Source: Bacteroidaceae bacterium
GTDB lineage: Bacteria; Bacteroidota; Bacteroidia; Bacteroidales; Bacteroidaceae
Direction of reading: 5' to 3'
Length of the DNA: 64,000 nt
Assembly: GCA_017615125.1 (NCBI GenBank)
Contig: JAGAAS010000068.1
Span: 1-64,000 of the forward strand
Within the stretch, counting starts at the first letter, position 1; every line of letters begins with the position of its first letter. The notes under the pieces were generated by a model. It saw only the letters and a list, made by a program, of their open reading frames with translations. It made no database searches and was not told the DNA's origin. The translations under genes were made by a program, and so were the position numbers. Below, piece after piece: positions 29,800-38,831 of the stretch.

Positions 29800-30837
29800 A
29801 TGGAAGATACTTTCGACATACGAGGCCAGCAATCTGGCGTCAGAGACAAAGACTATTAGAACGCGCTCCGCCCGCTCTCCTTCGACGACTTCAGCGGGCA
29901 GACGAAGGTCGTCAGCAATCTGCGCATTTTCGTCCAAGCCGCCCGGCAGCGCGGGGAATCGCTCGACCATACACTGCTGCACGGCCCTCCAGGACTGGGA
30001 AAGACCACGCTTAGCAACATCATCGCCAACGAGCTCGGCGTAGGCTTCAAGGTAACCTCGGGCCCTGTGCTCGACAAGCCGGGCGATCTGGCAGGCATCC
30101 TCACGTCGCTGGAGCCAAACGACGTGCTCTTCATCGACGAGATTCACCGCCTGAGCCCTATCGTGGAAGAGTATTTGTATAGCGCTATGGAAGACTACCG
30201 CATCGATATCCTCATCGACAAAGGCCCCTCGGCACGCAGCATTCAGATTGATCTCAATCCCTTTACGTTGATAGGCGCGACGACGCGCAGCGGACTGCTC
30301 ACAGCTCCTCTCCGCGCCCGTTTCGGCATCAACATGCACCTCGAGTACTACGACGCTGAGGTGCTGGCAAAGATTGTCAAGCGCTCGGCACGCCTGCTTG
30401 CCGTTCCGTGCGAGAGTGAAGCCCTCTACGAGATTGCCCGCCGCAGCAGAGGAACGCCTCGTGTGGCTAACGCCCTCCTGCGCCGCGTGAGAGACTTTGC
30501 ACAAGTGCGGGGCGACGGAACTATCACGCTCGAAATCGCCAGATACGCGCTCGAAGCACTCAACATCGACAAGCACGGACTTGACGAAATCGACCACAAG
30601 ATTCTCAACACCATCATCGACAAGTTCAAAGGAGGCCCCGTGGGCGTGGGAACCATCGCTACAGCTTTGGGAGAAGACCCGGGCACGCTGGAAGAAGTCT
30701 ACGAGCCTTTCCTTATCATGGAAGGATTCATCAAGCGCACGCCGCGCGGAAGAGAAGTCACCGATCTTGCCTATCGGCATCTCGGCAAGAGCCGCTTTTC
30801 AACGAGCGCCGCTGATATGAACGACTTGTTTGCTTAA
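29800..30837 (+). pseudogene. ruvB: Holliday-junction helicase subunit RuvB with in-frame amber codon at position 20
   Basis: RuvB drives branch migration of Holliday junctions with RuvA. From the ATG at 29800 the frame reads MEDTFDIRGQQSGVRDKDY, then TAG at 29857-29859, then continues [18 protein letters not shown] in the same frame to 30837. All the usual parts follow: Walker [10 protein letters not shown] (about residue 62), [15 protein letters not shown] and the C-terminal winged helix. RuvB normally has Glu at this point (DYENALRP-type), so a single GAG-to-TAG change explains it. The total of 345 codons matches the family and no other lesion is seen. No ATG/GTG/TTG start lies between the TAG and the Walker A motif. 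TAG ends other genes here (38169, 57440), so it is a stop in this genome. It may be a true mutation, read-through, or a sequence error. Confidence 0.85.
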
Positions 30838-30857
30838 CTCAAAATCACTTATGGAAA

Positions 30858-33800
30858 ATGAAAAAACTTTTTTCCTTTATACTTATTCTCCTGAGCATGA
30901 TTCCCGGATATAGCGCCATAAATTACACGAAAGGCTGGGCGGAAGTACGCGAACAGATTGACAAAGGCAACTACCGCACAGCACGCGAAAAAGCACAGAC
31001 ACTCTTCGATGCCGCAAAGGAGGAGAAGAACAGCTTCCGCATCCTGCAGGGAGCCATCATGCTGACGAAGGCAGAGAAATCCTACGACGAAGATACCGTC
31101 AATAAAGGCATCGAGCGCTACCGCTCCATCGAGGGAAGCCTCAACGAAGCTGATGAAGCGCTCCGCAAACTCTACCTCGCCGAAGTCTATCAGAAATACC
31201 TCGACTGGAATCTCTATAGCCTCATGCAGAATCTCCCGCTGGAAGAGCCGACAGACGATATTGCCCAATGGGACGAAAAGACGTTCCAGACGACTATCCG
31301 CGCCCTGCAGGACGAAGCACTTGCAGCGGCTCCCACGCTGAAGAAAATACCTATCGGTGACTACGCAGAACTTCTTGTTAAAGGCAACAAAGCCGGGCAG
31401 GAGTTTCGCCCCACGCTCTACGACATAGTCGTACATAGCATCTACAACGGACAACTTGGCTACAACGAAGATGAAGAAGTGCAGGCTTTGTTTGAGCAGG
31501 ATGCTCTCTACGGAACGGCAGAAGAGTTTTGCTCTCTTGTCCTGCCCGATAAGCCAGAGATGCCTCTCGTACGCAACCTCTCCCTCCTACAGGAACTCAC
31601 CCGCTACCATCTGGATGAAAAGAGCAGCTATGCCCTTCGACGAGCGTTGGACGAGCAGCGCCTCGATCTTGTCACCAATCATTCGTTCTATGAGAAGGTG
31701 CGCTATCGCGAAGGACTGGAACGACTGGTTGCTGCCTACAAGCTATCCGACGAGCGCACTACGTGGTACTACCGTCAGGCCAGATATTGGAGCGAACTGG
31801 AGGAAGAAGACGAAGACCGTATCGGCACAGACAAGCCGAAAGTGAAGGCTTACGGCCTTGCCCGCAAAGCTATCGAGATAGCCCCCAAGAGCCTGGGTGC
31901 TATTCAGAGCAAAAACCTCATCAGCAGTTTGGAACATCCCGTGCTGTCGGTACGCGTTCCGTCTCCCATCCTGCCTGAACAAGGCAACACGGCTATCGTC
32001 GAAGGCACGAATATCTCAAAAGTATGGTTCCGCTTGGTTAAGGCGAACGCGAATAAACACTCCTGCGACTTGGACTTCTATCTGAAACAGCCCGTGCTGA
32101 AGAGCTGGAGCGCCGACATCATCGACCCCAAGGATTACGAGAGTCATGAGAATCCGCTCGAACTCCCCGCAGTTGCTCCTGGCGAATATGTCCTGCTTGC
32201 TTCCTCAACGGCTAAGTTTGACCAAAAGCAGAACGTCTGCGGTGTTAATGTCGACTGCTCGGCTATTACCTTATATATTGAAGCCGTAAAGCAAGACGGA
32301 CGGTTTCTTGGTGCTGTCGTAGACCGTAAGACAGGAGCCGTACGCACCGATTGCGAAGTAGCAGTCTATCAGAGAGAATGGAAGACAAGGAAGGAACAAA
32401 AGACCAAGCTATTTGATTGTAAAACCGACGAGAAAGGATTCTTTACCGTTCCTTCCATAGAGCAGAACTCTTCTTATTTCGTTTTCGCTACGGAGGGCGC
32501 TTCAACAACGGAGCGAAACCTTTTCAGAAACAAGCCCTACTCCTTCCATACAGAGAATGGCATTACCCTCTTTACCGACAGATATAGCTACCGCCCAGGC
32601 GATGAGGTTCAGTTCAGCCTTGTTCTTTATAAAGAGGAGGACGTCAATCACTTTGCTGTCTGTCCCGACAAAGAAGTTTCTGTCGAACTGTACGATGTCA
32701 ACGGAAAGACAGTCAATACCTTTGAGGGAGTTACCGATGCCTTCGGCTGCCTGCGCGGTTCGTTCAAACTGAGCCAAACCATCCTTCCGGGAACTGTCTC
32801 TCTCGTTGCGCGATATGATAACGTCAGCGATCATCGCTACATCAACGTCGAGGCTTACAAGCAGCCAACGTTCGCCATCAGCTTTGAGGAGTTTGAAAAA
32901 GACATTCCTCTCACGGCAACCATCCCTGTTGTGGGTTCTGCTATCTCTTACACCGAGATTCCCGTACAGAATGCCAACGTTTCGTACGTTATTAACCGCA
33001 CCGAACTGCCTTCCATCTACTGGTGGCGCTGCATCGGAAGACGGAAAACCGTTGCGCGCGGCACTACGCAGACAGCTGCTGACGGTACATTCCGCTTCGA
33101 CATCGCGCCGATGTTCAGCAAGGATAGTCCCAAGCTGAAAGACCGTTGCTACCGCTACGATATTCATGTAGAAATCACAGCCGTAGACGGAGAAACACAA
33201 AGCCAAGACACTTATGTCCGTATCGGTAAGCCCTATGAACCACCAAAAGATGATACGCCTGCTGACGTAATGCCGAAAGATGCACTTCTCTGGGGCTACC
33301 AAGTAAAAGAGACCGTCGAAGCAGGTGATACAGCTATGCTGAAAATAGGCACAACGAAGAAGGATATCTGCGTCGTATGGTTCCTGGAGAAAGGCTACGA
33401 AGTCGTTGACTACGGAACGATGAAGCTCTCCGACGAGGTGCGCGACTGGACGCTTGTGACTGACGACTCGTGGAAGGGCGGCTTCACCCTTCGTCTTATC
33501 ACCTACAAGGAGAACGAGATGAAGGAACTATCCTACTCCTTTGATGTTCCGCATCGCGAGCGTGAACTGGGTATAACTTTCACTACCTTCCGCAACCGTC
33601 TTACTCCAGGCGAGCAGGAGAAGTGGACTCTTCACATCGCCAACAACGCGCAGATGCCCGTTGAAGCGAATCTCGTTGCTGCCTTATATGATGCCGCGCT
33701 GGATGTTTATGGTGAGAATATCTGGAACCTTACACCTTGGCACAACTTCCGCATGTGGAACACGCTTGGCTACGCAACAGATAATAGCGTTTCCTGCGGC

Positions 33801-36452
33801 GTCAGCCCCAACAGGCCGTGGGCAAGCACTCCTTCTGTCGAGTATCCTGCACTTCTTTATCTTGATAGCCAAGAGATTGTTGTTGTCGGCTATGGGAGAA
33901 AGACCCGAGGGCCTCTTCTGATGGCAACAGCAAAAAATGCCTCAATGGATGCAATGGTAGAAGACCAAGTAGAATGGGTTGGATTGGCAGAAAGAGCTGT
34001 TCCTGCCGCTGCTGGAGCTACGGAAGAAGAATTAGTAGGCAAGATCGCCGGCTTATCTGCCGACGAGGAGAATGGACAAGAACTCATGGAGGAAGCTGGA
34101 GCAATTGAGAATATATATATCCGGCAGGATCTCACTCACACAGCCTTCTTTGAGCCTTGCATACGCACGGATGCCGAAGGCAATGCCGAGATTTCCTTCA
34201 CGGCTCCCGATTTGCTTACCGAATGGAACTTCCAAGGAGTCGCTTTTACCAAAGATATCAAAGTCGGACAGTTCCTTCAGAAAGTCATCACCCGCAAAGA
34301 ACTGATGGTACAGCCTAATCTTCCACGCTTCCTACGCCAGGGAGACTCCTTCGAGTTCACGGCAAAAGTCTCCAACATTTCCGAGACAAGCATGGATGCC
34401 AAAGTGCGTCTGCAGCTTACCGACGCCCGCACGGGCAAGCCCCTGAAAGGATGGAGCAAAGCAAAGACCCAAACCATCTCGCTTGCGCAGGGAGAGGTGA
34501 AAGCCGTTTCCTTCCCCGTGAGTGTGCCTGACGACGTCTTCGCCATTACCTACCTTATCACCGCTGCCGGCGATGCTCACTCCGACGGAGAGCAGGGAAT
34601 CATTGCCGTGCTTACCAACCGCACGCTCGTCACCGAGTCAATGGCGATGTACGCGAATGCTGGGGAGAAGAAGACATACACAATGGAGTCGCTGAAAAGC
34701 AACGCCTCCAAGACGCTCACGCACCATAAGCTGGCGCTTGAATACACGTCCAATCCCATCTGGTACGCCATCCAGGCTCTGCCAGCTATCGACGAGACGA
34801 CGAACCCAAGCATCGAGCAGCTGTTCCATCGCTATTATGCCAACAGCCTCTCACTCGGTATTCTGCGCAGCTATCCCCAGATAGAGACCATCTTCCAGCG
34901 CTGGGCAGAGGAGACTCCGGATGCCTTCCTCAGCCAACTGGAAAAGAACAACGACTTGAAACAGATCGTCCTCAGCGAGACTCCTTGGCTGCTTCAGGGA
35001 GAAAAAGAGACTGCCGACAAGCGGCGCATTGCCGACTTCTTCCAGACAGAACGTGCGGAAGAGGCTCTGGCTGAGCTGCGTCAGCAACTGCTCAAGCTGC
35101 AGAACGAAGACGGCGGCTGGAGCTGGATGCCCGGATTCGACAGCAGCACATACATCACGCTGATGCTTCTGCGCGGTTTCGGCGAACTAAGAGAACAAGA
35201 CTGCATCGACTTAAGTATCGATGCAGAACTAAACAACGCCCTCCAGAAGGCTATCAACTTCGTCGACAACGAATACTACAAGCAGTATCTCGAATGGCGC
35301 AAGCTGGAAAAGGAAAACAGCCGATTCTGGGAGAAACGCAGCGTCAACCCTATCTGCACGAACTATCTCTTCACGCGCAGCTTCTGGAAGGACTATTCCT
35401 TCAAGGGCAAGACGAAGACCTCCTATGAATACTTCTATGCCGCGCTGAAGCGCGTGAGCCACATTGACGACGGGCTGATGACAAAGGCGATGACAGCCAT
35501 CACCTTCTATCGAAACGGCGACAAAGCCCTCTCAGACGGTATCCTGAAGCTCTTTGATGAGTCGGCTCTCTTCAGCGACGAGATGGGCCAGTATTGGCGC
35601 GACAACGTTGCCGGCTGGTTCTGGTACGATGCGCCCGTTGAGACGCAGTCAATGATTATCCGCGCCTACAACGAATGTAGCGAAGGTACGGAAAACGTCG
35701 GGCTCATGCAGCAGTGGCTTCTCAAGCAGAAGCAGACGACACGCTGGGCCAACAGCGTATCATCGGCCCACGCCGTCTACGCATTGCTCATCGGCGACGG
35801 AAGCGAGGCGCTTGACAACAACGAAACAGCAACGCTTTCTGTAGGAGGCAAGAAGATTGTTCCTGAAAAACAGGAAGCCGGAACGGGCTACTTCCGCAAA
35901 GACTGGGAAGGAGCCGACATTACGCGCTCGATGGGCACCGTGAACATCGACAACTCGAAGAATCCCTCCTGCTCGTGGGGCGCTCTGTATTGGCAATACT
36001 TTGAAAACCTTGACAAAGTGGAGCACTCCGAGCAAGGCTTCTCCGTCTCCGCCTATTATTATAAGGTAACCGACGAAGGTACGCTGGCGAAGATTGAAGG
36101 CCCTGTGAGCGTGGGAGATAAAATCCGCGTGCGCCTGCGTTTCAGCGTAGACCGGAACCTCGAGTACGTGCAGGTGAAGGCGCTTCGTCCCGCTGGGCTT
36201 GAGCCTGTCAGCACCCGCTCAGGGCGCCATTGGAACGGAGGGCTCAGCTACTATCTGGCAGTTGAAGATGCGTCGACGTCGCTTTACATCGACTATCTCG
36301 GCAAGGGCGACTACGCGGTAGAGTTTGACTGCTGGGCAACGCTGCCAGGATCATTCCTTTCAGGCACAGTCACGCTGCAATGTCTCTATGCTCCCGAATT
36401 CCGCGCCACTTTTTCGCAGCCCAATCTTGACATCGTCAAACAGGCAGAGTGA
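30858..36452 (+). CDS. Giant secreted alpha-2-macroglobulin family protein without thioester Cys
   Basis: Signal peptide MKKLFSFILILLSMIPGYSA, then about 350 residues of helical repeats, then macroglobulin-type Ig domains (MG2-like near 500-700; ITLFTDRYSYRPGDEVQFSL). The A2M domain carries DLLTEWNFQGVAFTKDIKVG near 1120, followed by the complement-like helical toroid. Bacterial members are thought to trap foreign proteases in the periplasm or at the surface. The thioester motif CxEQ is replaced by SIEQ (near residue 1318, NPSIEQLFHRYYAN), so covalent trapping is not expected. An insertion near residue 1010 contains EIVVVGYGRKTRG, which resembles the start of a SusC-type plug domain. It starts 20 nt after ruvB and is probably cotranscribed with it. 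Confidence 0.82.
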   Translation: MKKLFSFILILLSMIPGYSAINYTKGWAEVREQIDKGNYRTAREKAQTLFDAAKEEKNSFRILQGAIMLTKAEKSYDEDTVNKGIERYRSIEGSLNEADEALRKLYLAEVYQKYLDWNLYSLMQNLPLEEPTDDIAQWDEKTFQTTIRALQDEALAAAPTLKKIPIGDYAELLVKGNKAGQEFRPTLYDIVVHSIYNGQLGYNEDEEVQALFEQDALYGTAEEFCSLVLPDKPEMPLVRNLSLLQELTRYHLDEKSSYALRRALDEQRLDLVTNHSFYEKVRYREGLERLVAAYKLSDERTTWYYRQARYWSELEEEDEDRIGTDKPKVKAYGLARKAIEIAPKSLGAIQSKNLISSLEHPVLSVRVPSPILPEQGNTAIVEGTNISKVWFRLVKANANKHSCDLDFYLKQPVLKSWSADIIDPKDYESHENPLELPAVAPGEYVLLASSTAKFDQKQNVCGVNVDCSAITLYIEAVKQDGRFLGAVVDRKTGAVRTDCEVAVYQREWKTRKEQKTKLFDCKTDEKGFFTVPSIEQNSSYFVFATEGASTTERNLFRNKPYSFHTENGITLFTDRYSYRPGDEVQFSLVLYKEEDVNHFAVCPDKEVSVELYDVNGKTVNTFEGVTDAFGCLRGSFKLSQTILPGTVSLVARYDNVSDHRYINVEAYKQPTFAISFEEFEKDIPLTATIPVVGSAISYTEIPVQNANVSYVINRTELPSIYWWRCIGRRKTVARGTTQTAADGTFRFDIAPMFSKDSPKLKDRCYRYDIHVEITAVDGETQSQDTYVRIGKPYEPPKDDTPADVMPKDALLWGYQVKETVEAGDTAMLKIGTTKKDICVVWFLEKGYEVVDYGTMKLSDEVRDWTLVTDDSWKGGFTLRLITYKENEMKELSYSFDVPHRERELGITFTTFRNRLTPGEQEKWTLHIANNAQMPVEANLVAALYDAALDVYGENIWNLTPWHNFRMWNTLGYATDNSVSCGVSPNRPWASTPSVEYPALLYLDSQEIVVVGYGRKTRGPLLMATAKNASMDAMVEDQVEWVGLAERAVPAAAGATEEELVGKIAGLSADEENGQELMEEAGAIENIYIRQDLTHTAFFEPCIRTDAEGNAEISFTAPDLLTEWNFQGVAFTKDIKVGQFLQKVITRKELMVQPNLPRFLRQGDSFEFTAKVSNISETSMDAKVRLQLTDARTGKPLKGWSKAKTQTISLAQGEVKAVSFPVSVPDDVFAITYLITAAGDAHSDGEQGIIAVLTNRTLVTESMAMYANAGEKKTYTMESLKSNASKTLTHHKLALEYTSNPIWYAIQALPAIDETTNPSIEQLFHRYYANSLSLGILRSYPQIETIFQRWAEETPDAFLSQLEKNNDLKQIVLSETPWLLQGEKETADKRRIADFFQTERAEEALAELRQQLLKLQNEDGGWSWMPGFDSSTYITLMLLRGFGELREQDCIDLSIDAELNNALQKAINFVDNEYYKQYLEWRKLEKENSRFWEKRSVNPICTNYLFTRSFWKDYSFKGKTKTSYEYFYAALKRVSHIDDGLMTKAMTAITFYRNGDKALSDGILKLFDESALFSDEMGQYWRDNVAGWFWYDAPVETQSMIIRAYNECSEGTENVGLMQQWLLKQKQTTRWANSVSSAHAVYALLIGDGSEALDNNETATLSVGGKKIVPEKQEAGTGYFRKDWEGADITRSMGTVNIDNSKNPSCSWGALYWQYFENLDKVEHSEQGFSVSAYYYKVTDEGTLAKIEGPVSVGDKIRVRLRFSVDRNLEYVQVKALRPAGLEPVSTRSGRHWNGGLSYYLAVEDASTSLYIDYLGKGDYAVEFDCWATLPGSFLSGTVTLQCLYAPEFRATFSQPNLDIVKQAE

Positions 36453-36467
36453 AAACCTCGTAAAATT

Positions 36468-36600
36468 ATGGAGAAGGAATCTCGCCGTATGTAGAAAGAA
36501 TCTCGCCGTATGAAGAAAGAAAAAAAATTTTTCCCTTCTTGAAAAAATTTTTTGGACAAAGAATAATTTCTTCTCGAAAAAGAAAAAAAGTTTTTCTGCT
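36468..36600 (+). repeat. AT-rich stem-loop element with two CATACGGCGAGAT motifs (inverted)
   Basis: ATCTCGCCGTATG occurs at 36479-36491 and 36500-36512, each followed by AGAAAGAA-type sequence. Alternating A and T runs then lead to CTTCTCG. It starts 16 nt after the macroglobulin stop and lies in the 223-nt gap before the flippase gene. The same motif appears at 51184 and 54933 in the opposite orientation, also just downstream of genes. Confidence 0.6.
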
Positions 36601-36675
36601 GAGCATAATATAATAAGTAGCAAGCAAAGCCAAATAAAAACTGTAAATCGTCAAACATCTTTTCATCTCCGACGT

Positions 36676-38169
36676 ATGGCAAACCTTAAATCTCTCGCGA
36701 AAGATACCGCCATCTATGGCTTGAGCAGCATTATCGGGCGTTTTCTCAACTATCTGCTTGTGCCTCTCTATACAACCGTCATCGTGGCTGAGAGCGGAGG
36801 CTACGGCATTGTTTCCAATCTCTACGCCTATACGGCTTTGTTCCTCGTGCTGCTTACCTTCGGGATGGAGACGACGCTTTTCCGCTTCTCCAACAAGGAA
36901 GGCGAGGATGCCGACAAGGTGTACGGAACGGCTCTCTGGATGGTGCTGCTCGTGGGCATTGTCTTTCTGGCTCTTGTCTTTGCTTTGCTGAAGCCCATCT
37001 CACAGGCTATGGGCTATGCCGAACATCCCGAGTACATCGGCTGCTTTGCCGTCATTACTGCTTTGGATGCCTTCCAGGCAATCATGTTTGCCCGTCTGCG
37101 CCAGCAACACAGGCCTGTGAAATTTATGGCACTCAAGATGTCGTTCATCATCCTGAGCATCCTGCTCAATCTCTTCGTCTTTCTGGTGATGCCTCGCATG
37201 TTCGGCTCGTTTCCTGTCCTCAAGGATATCTACGAGCGGTTCAACTACGGCGTAGGACTTATCTTCTTCATCAATCTCTTCTGCACCGCGGTAGTAACTC
37301 TTGGCTTCATACCTGAGCTGAAAGGACTCACCTTCGGCTTCGACAAAGCGCTGGCGAAGCGCATGCTGCGCTACTCCTGGCCCCTGCTTCTGCTGGGACT
37401 CGTCGGCATCCTCAACCAAGTTTGCGACAAGATTCTCTACCCCTACCTCGTGCCCGGAAAGGAAGGGATGGTGCAACTGGGCATTTATGGCGCCTGCGCG
37501 AAGATTGCCCTCATCATGAGCCTGCTCACGCAGGCCTTCCGCTATGCCTACGAGCCGTTCGTCTTTGCCGGCAGCCGCGACAAGAACTCTCCCGAGATGC
37601 TTGCCGCAGGCATGAAGTACTTCATCATCTTCACCCTGCTGGCATTCCTGGCTGTGATGTTCTACCTGCCCATTCTCAAGTATTTTGTGGGACGCACCTA
37701 CTGGGAGGGCCTGAAAGTGATTCCCATCGTGATGATGGCGGAGATTTTCATGGGCATTTACTTCAACCTCTCCTTCTGGTACAAGCTGACCGACCAGACC
37801 TGGTGGGGAGCAATTATGAGCGGCATCGGAGCTGCGGTGATGATTGCCGTAAACGTTATCTTTGTGCCCCGCATCGGCTATATGGCCTGCGCCTGGGGCG
37901 GCTTTGCAGGCTACGGCACCGCGATGCTCCTCAGCTACTTCATCGGGCAGAAGAAGTTCCCCATCCAGTATGCCCTGAAGGATATCCTTGTCTATACCAT
38001 TCTGGCATTGGCGCTCTTTGCCGTCTCGCAAATCATCAGCCAGCACGTCTCTTCCGTCGTTGCACTCATCATCAATACGGCACTCTTTGCCGTTTATCTC
38101 TTCTATCTCATCCGCAAGGATCTCCCGCTGAGTAGCATCCCAGTAATCAACAGATTTGTGAAGAAATAG
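36676..38169 (+). CDS. Polysaccharide flippase (Wzx-like, MOP superfamily)
   Basis: Inner-membrane protein with about 14 predicted hydrophobic segments that would move lipid-linked oligosaccharides across the membrane. The N terminus SLAKDTAIYGLSSIIGRFLN and LLVPLYTTVI are typical of the PST/oligosaccharide-flippase family. At 497 aa it is of normal length. It lies downstream of ruvB and the macroglobulin gene on the same strand, with no glycosyltransferases nearby, so its substrate cannot be inferred. The stop codon is TAG. Confidence 0.88.
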   Translation: MANLKSLAKDTAIYGLSSIIGRFLNYLLVPLYTTVIVAESGGYGIVSNLYAYTALFLVLLTFGMETTLFRFSNKEGEDADKVYGTALWMVLLVGIVFLALVFALLKPISQAMGYAEHPEYIGCFAVITALDAFQAIMFARLRQQHRPVKFMALKMSFIILSILLNLFVFLVMPRMFGSFPVLKDIYERFNYGVGLIFFINLFCTAVVTLGFIPELKGLTFGFDKALAKRMLRYSWPLLLLGLVGILNQVCDKILYPYLVPGKEGMVQLGIYGACAKIALIMSLLTQAFRYAYEPFVFAGSRDKNSPEMLAAGMKYFIIFTLLAFLAVMFYLPILKYFVGRTYWEGLKVIPIVMMAEIFMGIYFNLSFWYKLTDQTWWGAIMSGIGAAVMIAVNVIFVPRIGYMACAWGGFAGYGTAMLLSYFIGQKKFPIQYALKDILVYTILALALFAVSQIISQHVSSVVALIINTALFAVYLFYLIRKDLPLSSIPVINRFVKK

Positions 38170-38179
38170 ACTCTCGGAA

Positions 38180-38259
38180 TTATTGTTAAACTTTAGCTTT
38201 TTTTTGTTTCACTACAACATGCTGTAGTTTAATTCTACGGCGCTAAAGTCAAACAATAA
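38180..38259. repeat. 80-bp nested inverted repeat
   Basis: Outer arms TTATTGTTAAACTTTAGC (38180-38197) and GCTAAAGTCAAACAATAA (38242-38259) pair at 16 of 18 positions. An inner hairpin ACTACA (38211-38216) / TGTAGT (38223-38228) sits inside. The first 12 bases recur at 25658-25669. It could be a small mobile element or a 3' structure of the flippase mRNA. Confidence 0.6.
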
Positions 38260-38313
38260 AAAAGAGGTTCTACAACATAGTTTCACGCTATATTCATTAC
38301 ATAAAATAAAAGT

Positions 38314-38360
38314 CGAAGGGCAGAAAGAAAAAATCTTCTGCCCTTCGTGCTTTTTATTTC
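38314..38360 (+). terminator. Terminator between convergent flippase and lipoprotein genes
   Basis: Perfect 12-bp stem CGAAGGGCAGAA (38314-38325) / TTCTGCCCTTCG (38336-38347), then GTGCTTTTTATTTC. It can serve the plus-strand unit that ends at 38169. Confidence 0.8.
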
Positions 38361-38384
38361 TGTTGCATACAAAAAACCTTCCAG

Positions 38385-38792
38385 TTACGGATTCGGGAAG
38401 GGATTATCGTCCACATTAGGAGTATATAAACTAGTCTTCAGCTCGACAGGAACACTTGTTGCCGTACCTACTTCGTTCGTAGCAAAGAAAACAAAGTAAT
38501 AAGTAGTATTCGTTGCCAATGTCAGCGTTGCAGTAAAAAGCCCGTTGGCATCAAGAGTTCCGCTAACCTTCCCGTCGTTGCTTGAAAGAGAGGGATTTTT
38601 GCTCTTTGCACTATACACAACGCCATACTCATCAATCTGCTTCGAGGTCATAACGGCAGACAAATCTACTACCGTGGGAGAAGTCTCAACAGCTTTGGGC
38701 TCTGTTATTACAGGTATCTCTATATTCTCACAGCCACAGAAAGCCAACACCAGCAGTACGAATACCAATGAAATCAGTCTAATATGTTTCAT
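38385..38792 (-). CDS. Small lipoprotein with fibronectin-like domain
   Basis: MKHIRLISLVFVLLVLAFCGC is a probable lipoprotein signal with Cys21. The mature part (about 110 aa) has the pattern of a Bacteroidota surface Ig/FN3-like module: VDLSAVMTSKQIDEYGVVYS, then TATLTLATNTTYYFVFFATN and VPVELKT. No enzymatic motif is seen. It starts 39 nt downstream of the metalloprotease stop on the same strand, so the two may act together on the cell surface. Confidence 0.65.
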   Translation of the reverse strand: MKHIRLISLVFVLLVLAFCGCENIEIPVITEPKAVETSPTVVDLSAVMTSKQIDEYGVVYSAKSKNPSLSSNDGKVSGTLDANGLFTATLTLATNTTYYFVFFATNEVGTATSVPVELKTSLYTPNVDDNPFPNP

Positions 38793-38831
38793 GACTCAAC
38801 GTCTAAATGGTTACTAAATCAAATAAGAAGA

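Noticed and set aside
29656..29859. A 67-codon frame ending at the ruvB amber codon
   Set aside because: Its last 19 residues are the RuvB N terminus; the preceding part is repeat DNA. It is not a separate gene.
29800..30837. TAG reassigned as a sense codon in this genome
   Set aside because: TAG ends the flippase (38169) and the DUF4234-like gene (57440) at natural family ends, so general recoding is unlikely; only local read-through remains possible.
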